DNA from: Eubacterium sp.
GTDB lineage: Bacteria > Bacillota > Clostridia > Lachnospirales > Lachnospiraceae
Direction: 5' to 3'
DNA length: 64,000 nucleotides
Assembly (NCBI GenBank): GCA_017514785.1
Contig: JAFWIO010000009.1
Location: 31,089 to 95,088, forward strand
This document shows positions 58,037 through 64,000 of the stretch, one piece after another. Both the position numbers and the translations under genes were made by a program. Position 1 is the first letter of the stretch, and the number at the start of each line of letters is the position of its first letter. Under the pieces are notes generated by a model. The model did no database searches and was not told the DNA's origin. It saw only the letters and a list, made by a program, of their open reading frames with translations.

Positions 58037-58053
58037 TATTCTTTCATACCTCC

Positions 58054-58109
58054 ATTATAAAAATATTTAATAATATTTGCAATACATTTTGTGTCGCAAT
58101 TTGTATTGC
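58054..58109 (-). promoter_or_regulatory. brnTA promoter and operator
   Basis: Minus-strand TTGCAA (58077-58082), 17-bp spacer, TATAAT (58054-58059). An inverted repeat GCAATACA (58079-58086) and TGTATTGC (58102-58109), 15 bp apart, overlaps the -35 box and is a good candidate site for BrnA autoregulation. Confidence 0.6.
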
Positions 58110-58197
58110 GTTATGAGCCCCCTCTTCATTTTTCAAAGTACACTTAAGCATTATGTTGTTTATCATAACTCTCACATTTTTGAAAGTCAACAATAAA

Positions 58198-58228
58198 AAA
58201 AGACATTAATACGAAATTAATGTCTTTT
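58198..58228 (-). terminator. Terminator of glpK
   Basis: A perfect 13-bp stem (58198-58210 with 58216-58228) with an ACGAA loop and a minus-strand T-run, 21 bases after the glpK stop. Confidence 0.88.
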
Positions 58229-58249
58229 AAAAAATCTTTTTTATTTTAG

Positions 58250-59731
58250 TTATTCTGTAAATCTAATCGTGCATTCCACAGCCTTGTTCCATCCCTTAAT
58301 CTTATCTGCCACTTCTTCATCTGACATGCCAGGTGAAAACTCTTTGTCTATTTCCATATGAGACTTTAACTCTTCTTTATCTTTCCAAAAACCGCTATGT
58401 AGCCCAGCTAGGTATGCCGCTCCTATTCCTGTAGACTCTATATGTTTAGGTCTGACAACTTTGATTTTTGAAATGTCTGATTGGAACTGTACCAGATAAT
58501 TATTCTGGCTTGCTCCACCATCCACTTTCAAATCATCTATAGCACTTCCTAAATCATCAATCATTGCTCCGAGCACATCGTTTGTCTGGTACGCCAAAGA
58601 CTCTAGTGTGGCTCTTATGATGTGGTTTCTGCTAGTTCCTCTAGTTAACCCTAATATCATACCTCTAGCATCTTGGTTCCAGTATGGTGCGCCTAATCCT
58701 GTAAATGCTGGCACCACATAAACTCCACCGCTGTCCTCTACGCTTAAAGCTGCCTCTTCACTGGCTGGTGCGTTATCTATTATCTTTAACTCATCTCTTA
58801 GCCATTGGATAGCTGCGCCCGAGACAAAGACACTGCCCTCTAGCGCATACTCTGGCTCATCCGTAAATGCAGCCATTGTTGTTAGAAGTCCGTTCTTTGA
58901 ATTGACTGGTTTGTTTCCAGTATTCATCATTAAGAAACCACCGGTTCCATAAGTGTTTTTAACATCACCTTTATCAAAACAACACTGTCCAAACATGGCA
59001 GCCTGTTGATCTCCTGCTACGCCTGCTATTTGAATTCCTTCATATGTTCCATAATCGTCACAAGATTTCTTAACCTCTGGAAGCATTGCTCTTGGGATAT
59101 CAAATAATTCTAACAACTCATCATCCCATTCTAAGGTATGAATATTAAAAAGCAAAGTTCGTGATGCGTTAGTGTAATCTGTTGCGTGAACTTTTCCACC
59201 TGTTAGATTCCAAATGAGCCAAGTATCAATTGTTCCAAATAACAATTCACCGTTCTTTGCTCTATCTCTTGCTCCGTCCACATGGTCTAATATCCAATTG
59301 ATCTTTGTAGCAGAAAAATATGCATCAGGTTTAAGTCCCGTCTTAGAAGGAATTAGATCAGATTTACCTTCGGCATCTAACTTAGTAACTAGCTCATCTA
59401 CCATATCTGATGTTCTTCTACACTGCCAAACAATAGCATTGTAGACCGGCTCTCCAGTAGTCTTATCCCACACTACTGTAGTCTCGCGCTGGTTTGTGAT
59501 CCCAATAGACTCTATATCATCTAGAGTAGCCCCAGCCTTGTCTAAAACACCTTTAATAGTTTCTTTTTGGGCTTCCCATATTTCTTTTGCATCATGCTCT
59601 ACCCAGCCTGGCTGTGGGAATATTTGCTCAAATTCCTTGCTGTACTGTGCCACTATTTGTCCATCATGATCTATCAAGATGGTTCTAGTGCTGGTCGTCC
59701 CCTCATCCATTGTCATTATATATTTTTTCAT
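58250..59731 (-). CDS. glpK: Glycerol kinase
   Basis: Phosphorylates glycerol with ATP. The 493-aa protein begins [27 protein letters not shown]. Other motifs are [61 protein letters not shown] and [17 protein letters not shown]. No glycerol facilitator or glycerol-3-phosphate dehydrogenase is adjacent, so it stands alone between two toxin-antitoxin pairs. Its own terminator is present. Confidence 0.97.
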   Translation of the reverse strand: MKKYIMTMDEGTTSTRTILIDHDGQIVAQYSKEFEQIFPQPGWVEHDAKEIWEAQKETIKGVLDKAGATLDDIESIGITNQRETTVVWDKTTGEPVYNAIVWQCRRTSDMVDELVTKLDAEGKSDLIPSKTGLKPDAYFSATKINWILDHVDGARDRAKNGELLFGTIDTWLIWNLTGGKVHATDYTNASRTLLFNIHTLEWDDELLELFDIPRAMLPEVKKSCDDYGTYEGIQIAGVAGDQQAAMFGQCCFDKGDVKNTYGTGGFLMMNTGNKPVNSKNGLLTTMAAFTDEPEYALEGSVFVSGAAIQWLRDELKIIDNAPASEEAALSVEDSGGVYVVPAFTGLGAPYWNQDARGMILGLTRGTSRNHIIRATLESLAYQTNDVLGAMIDDLGSAIDDLKVDGGASQNNYLVQFQSDISKIKVVRPKHIESTGIGAAYLAGLHSGFWKDKEELKSHMEIDKEFSPGMSDEEVADKIKGWNKAVECTIRFTE

Positions 59732-59758
59732 TCCAAAACCTCCAAAGATTATTACCCT

Positions 59759-60067
59759 TTACTTTATTTTTTCAATTTTCAACCTATACCCTAAAGATTT
59801 TAGTATTTGGGTATACAGCCTTAGAGATGGTTTATTCTCTCTAGTCTCCACTCTTGAAATTACTTGTTGCTTACAACCAACTAAGTCTGCCAATTCTTTT
59901 TGAGTTAAATTACTTTTATTTCTGATTGCAGTCATCTCTTCTATTAGCCTATACTCTTCTTCAGATTCCTCCCAGGCTTTTTTAAACTTAGGATTATTCT
60001 TTTTTAATTCTTTTATTCGTTCTTTCTCTTTTACTTCTACAAATGGCATATTATACCTCCTATACAA
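59759..60067 (-). CDS. XRE-family antitoxin (HigA-like)
   Basis: A 102-aa helix-turn-helix protein: EEYRLIEEMTAIRNKSNLTQKELADLVGCKQQVISRVETRENKPSL, then LKSLGYRLKIEKIK. Overlaps the toxin gene by 8 bp. Toxin-first order and the paired RelE-like protein make this a HigBA-type system. It probably represses its own promoter through the palindrome at 60420-60439. Confidence 0.88.
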   Translation of the reverse strand: MYRRYNMPFVEVKEKERIKELKKNNPKFKKAWEESEEEYRLIEEMTAIRNKSNLTQKELADLVGCKQQVISRVETRENKPSLRLYTQILKSLGYRLKIEKIK

Positions 60068-60398
60068 ACTTCTTTTTGTATATTTTTCCTAACTCTTTTG
60101 CTCTTTTAATAACTATGTTTTTATCTTTCTTTTCTGTCTTATTCTTTTGTTTCTTACTTATATGCAATATACAAATAGTTCCATGTTCAACTGTAATATA
60201 AAACATTCTATTGTGTTTGTAAAAATATACTTCATATATTTTCTTCTGCCACTGTTTAATTCTTAAGCAATCTAGTTTTCCTTCTTCTAGATTTAATAAA
60301 ACTCTCCGTGCATCAACTTGTTCATCTATTTGTAGTTTGTTTATCTTTTCTTCTATCAAATCCCTACCAGAAGAATTAGTATAATGTTGTACTTTCAT
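60060..60398 (-). CDS. RelE/HigB-type toxin
   Basis: A 112-aa protein of the phage-derived Gp49/HigB-like toxin family, predicted ribosome-dependent mRNA interferase. Segments: LRIKQWQKKIYEVYFYKHNRMFYITVEHGTICILHISKKQ and a lysine-rich tail (KRAKELGKIYKKKF). ATG 60398 is chosen because GGGAGG lies upstream (11-base spacing); an earlier ATG at 60428 precedes that site. Overlaps the antitoxin gene. Confidence 0.85.
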   Translation of the reverse strand: MKVQHYTNSSGRDLIEEKINKLQIDEQVDARRVLLNLEEGKLDCLRIKQWQKKIYEVYFYKHNRMFYITVEHGTICILHISKKQKNKTEKKDKNIVIKRAKELGKIYKKKFV

Positions 60399-60419
60399 AT
60401 TAACATACTCCTCCCAATT

Positions 60420-60439
60420 ATACAACATATTTGTTGTAT
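60420..60439. promoter_or_regulatory. Palindromic operator of the HigBA-like pair
   Basis: ATACAACA and TGTTGTAT (8-bp arms) around TATT, 22 bases upstream of the toxin ATG and overlapping a minus-strand TATAAT (60417-60422). Typical position for antitoxin autoregulation. Confidence 0.6.
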
Positions 60440-60517
60440 GACTTATAATTCACGTATTGTTTGTAGAATTATATTATTATCACAAACTATTTTTGTTGCC
60501 AATATTTTTACATAATA

Positions 60518-60544
60518 AAAACCCCTGTCGTTAGACAGGGGTTT
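60518..60544 (-). terminator. Terminator of glgP
   Basis: A perfect 11-bp stem AAACCCCTGTC/GACAGGGGTTT (60519-60529 and 60534-60544) with a GTTA loop and a minus-strand T-run. Confidence 0.92.
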
Positions 60545-60557
60545 CAAAATATTTATT

Positions 60558-63020
60558 TTATTTCTTAACCTTAACTTTTTCCAAGTGCCAAATGTCATCG
60601 ACGTATTCTTCTATCGTTCTGTCGGATGAGAACTTGCCAACATTTGCCACATTTAAGATTGCTGATTTAGCCCAGCCCTTCTTATCACGGTAAGCCTTCT
60701 CAACTTCCTTCTGAGCTTCTGCGTATGAATCGAAGTCCTTCAAAATGAAGTATCTGTCAGCTACGCCTGTTTCTTCCTTAGTTAGAAGTGAGTTGTAGAT
60801 TGGTCTGAACAACTCTGTATCGCCATTTGCAAAAGTACCATCAATTAACTGGTCAAGAACTTTGTGGATGGCTGGATTATTGTCGTAAATCTCGACTGGG
60901 TCGTAGCCACCGTTGTTCTCGTAGTTAATTACTTCATCGGAAGATAGACCGAAGATAAATGCGTTTTCTTTGCCGACCTCTTCCACTATCTCAACATTCG
61001 CACCGTCCATAGTACCAAGTGTCAAAGCACCGTTTAGCATGAACTTCATGTTACCAGTACCTGACGCCTCCTTCGAAGCTGTAGAAATCTGCTCTGATAC
61101 GTCGGATGCTGCAAAGATAATCTCAGCATTTGAAACTCTGTAGTTTTCAATAAACACAACCTTGATTCTTCCATCGATGTCTGGGTCGTTGTTTACCACG
61201 TCAGCCACACTGTTGATAAGCTTGATTGTAAGCTTAGCAATCTTGTAACCTGCTGCTGCTTTCGCGCCAAAGACAAATGTACGTGGATAGAAATCCATCT
61301 GTGGATTAGCCTTTAGTTCGTTGTACAAGTGCATAACATGCAAGATGTTAAGTAGCTGTCTCTTGTACTCGTGCAAACGCTTAACCTGAACGTCAAAGAT
61401 TGAGTTAGTATCAACCTCGATGCCGTTGTGTTTCTTAATGTATTTAGCAAGGCGTTTCTTGTTCGCCTTCTTAATCTTCATAAACTCTTTTTGAGCCTCG
61501 CGGTCATCAGCATACTTTGCAATTCCCTTAATCTTAGAAAGATCTGTAATCCATTTGTCGCCCACTTTGTCAGTAACCCAGTCAGCAAGTAGTGGGTTAG
61601 CGTGTAGCAAGAAACGACGCTGAGTAATTCCGTTTGTCTTGTTGTTGAACTTCTCTGGCCACATATCGTAGAAGTCTTTTAGTTCTTCCTTCTCCAAGAT
61701 TTCAGTATGAAGCTTAGCCACACCGTTTACAGAGAACGCTGCGCAAATAGCTAAGTGAGCCATACGTACCTGACCATCATAAAGAATAGCCATGCGGTGC
61801 ATCTTCTCCTCGTCTCCTGGGAACTTCTTCTCTATTTCTTCGCAGAAGCGACGGTTAATCTCTTCTACTATCTGATAACACCTAGGAAGTAGTTTTGAGA
61901 ATAGGTCGATTGGCCACTTCTCAAGCGCCTCAGCCATAATTGTATGGTTTGTGTAAGCAACAGACTCAGTAGTGATCTTCCAAGCGTCATCCCACTCTAG
62001 ACCATACTCGTCCATCAAAAGTCTCATAAGTTCTGCCACCGTAAGAGTTGGGTGTGTATCGTTCATCTGGAACACAACCTTCTTAGGTAGATTCTTTAGA
62101 CTCTTGTGCTTTGTTAAATACTTCTTGATAGCTGTCTGAAGTGAAGCTGATACAAAGAAGTACTGCTGCTTAAGTCTAAGTTCTTTGCCGGCGTAGTGAT
62201 TATCGTTTGGATAAAGTACATCCGTGATAGTCTTAGCAAGGTTTTCTTGCTCTACAGCGGCTAGGTATGAGCCCTTATCAAACTCGTCCAAGTTGAAATG
62301 CTCGATTGGCTCTGCATCCCAGATACGAAGTGTATCAACCACGTTGTTTCCGTAGCCCACGATAGGTAAATCGTAAGGGACAGCATTTATCGCCTGATAA
62401 TTTTCCTGAACAAAATAATTTCTACCATCTTTGTAGTCCACGCGCACAGTTCCGCCGAAACGAACCTCGCAAGTGTACTCATCTCGTCTAATCTCTAATG
62501 GATTTGCGTGCTTAAGCCAAGTCTCTGGAACTTCCTTCTGGAAACCGTCCTCAATCTCCTGCTTAAACATACCGTATTTGTAACGGATACCACAGCCGTA
62601 TGCTGGATAGTTTAGAGTAGCCAAACTATCTAGGAAACATGCAGCAAGTCTACCAAGACCACCGTTACCGAGGGCAGCATCTTCCTCCTGCTCCTCAAGC
62701 ATGTTTAGATCAAACCCCATCTCATCTATCGCTTCTTTAATCTCGTCTCTCTCGCAAAGATTTAGGATTGCGTTACCAAACGCTCTACCCATCAAGAATT
62801 CCATCGACAAATAATAAACAGTCTTTGCGTCTTCCTCGTCGAAGGCTTTCTGTGTAGCGATCCAGTCATCGATAATAGTATCCTTAACAGCAAGTCCCAC
62901 GCACATATATTTGTGGCGGTCACTCACGTCCTCTAAATTCTTACGATATAACATACGCGCCATCTCGTGCGCTCTGTTAATAAATCGCTCTTTGTATTGT
63001 TTCTTTTCTTTTGAATTCAT
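60558..63020 (-). CDS. glgP: Glycogen/starch alpha-glucan phosphorylase
   Basis: Releases glucose-1-phosphate from glycogen or maltodextrin; PLP enzyme of GT35. The start is ATG 63020 behind AGGAAAGG (820 aa); the 22 upstream codons lack a site. Motifs: VYYLSMEFLMGRAFGNAILN, ALGNGGLGRLAACFLDSLAT, VVFQMNDTHPTLTVAELMR, VKRLHEYKRQLLN, and the PLP-lysine segment EASGTGNMKFMLNGALTLGTMDGANVE. Monocistronic with its own terminator. No glycogen synthesis genes are in the window. Confidence 0.97.
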   Translation of the reverse strand: MNSKEKKQYKERFINRAHEMARMLYRKNLEDVSDRHKYMCVGLAVKDTIIDDWIATQKAFDEEDAKTVYYLSMEFLMGRAFGNAILNLCERDEIKEAIDEMGFDLNMLEEQEEDAALGNGGLGRLAACFLDSLATLNYPAYGCGIRYKYGMFKQEIEDGFQKEVPETWLKHANPLEIRRDEYTCEVRFGGTVRVDYKDGRNYFVQENYQAINAVPYDLPIVGYGNNVVDTLRIWDAEPIEHFNLDEFDKGSYLAAVEQENLAKTITDVLYPNDNHYAGKELRLKQQYFFVSASLQTAIKKYLTKHKSLKNLPKKVVFQMNDTHPTLTVAELMRLLMDEYGLEWDDAWKITTESVAYTNHTIMAEALEKWPIDLFSKLLPRCYQIVEEINRRFCEEIEKKFPGDEEKMHRMAILYDGQVRMAHLAICAAFSVNGVAKLHTEILEKEELKDFYDMWPEKFNNKTNGITQRRFLLHANPLLADWVTDKVGDKWITDLSKIKGIAKYADDREAQKEFMKIKKANKKRLAKYIKKHNGIEVDTNSIFDVQVKRLHEYKRQLLNILHVMHLYNELKANPQMDFYPRTFVFGAKAAAGYKIAKLTIKLINSVADVVNNDPDIDGRIKVVFIENYRVSNAEIIFAASDVSEQISTASKEASGTGNMKFMLNGALTLGTMDGANVEIVEEVGKENAFIFGLSSDEVINYENNGGYDPVEIYDNNPAIHKVLDQLIDGTFANGDTELFRPIYNSLLTKEETGVADRYFILKDFDSYAEAQKEVEKAYRDKKGWAKSAILNVANVGKFSSDRTIEEYVDDIWHLEKVKVKK

Positions 63021-63113
63021 AAAATACCTTTCCTCGCGTATTTCGGTTGAAATACATATATTTAATAAGAATTCTTCCTCACACAACGTTTAACATTATA
63101 ACATATTTTGGGT

Positions 63114-64000
63114 CTATCTTTTAGTTCCAAATGTTACTTTTTCGCCGTTTATACTCCACTCTTTCTCATCACCTACCACATCGTCGTAGATAACTTCCTG
63201 AGTCAAAGTCTCATTCTTAATCATATCCTCGTTCTTCTGAACAATCTCTTTAATCTTGTCATTTCCCTTTAGTGAGAATGTGATCTTATCCATAACATCA
63301 TAGTCGTTATCCTTACGCATTGTCTGGATTTTTGAGATTATCTCTCGAACGAATCCTTCTTCTATCAATTCAGGAGTTAAGTTTGTATCAAGTACAACAG
63401 TTATTCCATTATCACTCTCTGATACATAGCCCTCAACCTGAGCTGTTGAAATCAATAAGTCTTCTTCAGTAAGTTCAACATCGACACCGTCAAAGTTAAA
63501 CTTCAAAGCGCCATTCTCTTGCAACTCTTCCATAGCCTTGTTGCCATCTAGTTCTTTCAAAGCACCCTGGATCTTACCAAGGACTTTGCCGTACTTAGGA
63601 CCAACAGTCTTAAGTTGTGGCTTGAATTCGTATGATGTAAAGTCACTCACATCCTCTGTGAAAGTAACCTTCTTAACATTAAGCTCGTCTAAGATGATTT
63701 CTTTGTAGAAGTCGGATAGATCAAAGTCAGCCTTTACAAACATCTGGCCGATAGGCTGTCTGTTCTTGATGTTTGAAGCGTTACGACATGAACGTCCCAA
63801 AACTACCACATCCAAAACCTTAGCCATAGCATCTTCTAGTTCAGTGTCAATTTGTGATTCGTTTACTTCTGGGAAGTCACACAAATGAACTGAAATAGGA
63901 GCCGAATCATCCACACTGCGTACCAAGTTCTGGTAGATGTCCTCTGACATAAATGGAATCATTGGCGCTGCCGCTTTGGCAGTAGTCACAAGCGCTGTAT
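63114..64000 (-). CDS. ileS: Isoleucine--tRNA ligase, C-terminal part (5' end outside window)
   Basis: The frame is open to base 64000, giving about 295 C-terminal residues. The anticodon-binding domain starts AAAPMIPFMSEDIYQNLVRSV, followed by LGRSCRNASNIKNRQPIGQMFV, which is characteristic of IleRS. The rest is the C-terminal extension of the clostridial/eukaryal-type enzyme (LNVKKVTFTEDVSDFTSYEFKPQLKTVGPKYGK, LTPELIEEGFVREIISKIQTMRKD). This long type lacks a zinc-finger C-terminus. Catalytic motifs lie beyond the window. Confidence 0.93.
   Translation of the reverse strand, partial: TALVTTAKAAAPMIPFMSEDIYQNLVRSVDDSAPISVHLCDFPEVNESQIDTELEDAMAKVLDVVVLGRSCRNASNIKNRQPIGQMFVKADFDLSDFYKEIILDELNVKKVTFTEDVSDFTSYEFKPQLKTVGPKYGKVLGKIQGALKELDGNKAMEELQENGALKFNFDGVDVELTEEDLLISTAQVEGYVSESDNGITVVLDTNLTPELIEEGFVREIISKIQTMRKDNDYDVMDKITFSLKGNDKIKEIVQKNEDMIKNETLTQEVIYDDVVGDEKEWSINGEKVTFGTKR

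Noticed and set aside
1-64000. CRISPR array, tRNA, rRNA, insertion sequence, integrase or prophage genes
   Set aside because: I looked on both strands and found no repeat-spacer pattern, cloverleaf, transposase motif or phage structural gene I could support.

Overview
The window reads as chromosome of a low-GC, Gram-positive obligate anaerobe of the class Clostridia, probably Lachnospiraceae or a near relative. Evidence for this is pyruvate phosphate dikinase, a single-chain glycyl-tRNA synthetase, NfnAB, reverse rubrerythrin with rubredoxin, a sortase, lysine-rich Ig-like and FN3 surface proteins, and strong AGGAGG ribosome sites. I assign no genus. I saw no rRNA, tRNA, CRISPR array, insertion sequence or prophage. 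Genes run off both ends: a surface protein at 1 and ileS at 64000.

Layout. 1-7000: a partial Ig-like surface protein, ppdK, a LytS-type kinase with a winged-helix response regulator, and an FN3/L,D-transpeptidase. 7000-15700: glycyl-tRNA synthetase, a lipoprotein, the M16C protease-era-recO operon, then bioY and birA divergently transcribed around a BirA operator. 15750-22400: a leftward tad-like pilus locus with its promoter, a Flp-like pilin, ATPase, platform protein, two tiny membrane peptides (34 and 45 aa), an Ig-bearing pilin-like protein, two TadE-like proteins and an 838-aa beta-helix protein. 22500-30500: two leftward operons of unusual envelope proteins (C1A protease, CmpB-like membrane protein and degenerate CbiE/CbiT-like protein; then PSD/PsiD-like lipoprotein, VanX-like dipeptidase and AlkD), separated by a rightward oxidoreductase. 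30600-34300: two secreted proteins sharing a helical domain. 34300-45330: two five-gene leftward operons (acetolactate decarboxylase, HAD, FGGY kinase, EamA, CDF; and small membrane protein, RlmD, membrane protein, acyltransferase, transglutaminase protein). 45400-54100: pcrA with a TrpR-like regulator, hslO-sortase-membrane protein, a two-TM protein, purA. 54300-64000: nfnAB, rubredoxin/reverse rubrerythrin, two type II toxin-antitoxin pairs (BrnT/BrnA, HigB/HigA) flanking glpK, glgP, ileS.

The most unusual DNA-level signal is a set of three long terminator hairpins (13986-14040, 45398-45458, 52475-52535). Their stems are unrelated, but their 18-nt loops are almost identical (CTCACTWAMAATCGTTCG) and point the same way relative to the gene being terminated. 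At the protein level the most interesting items are the compact tad-like locus, a CbiE/CbiT-like protein that has lost its SAM loop, a lipid-anchored PSD/PsiD-family decarboxylase with an EF-hand-like insertion, and a shared helical domain inserted in a secreted propeller-like protein.

All functional calls come from reading motifs and gene context; no database search was run.
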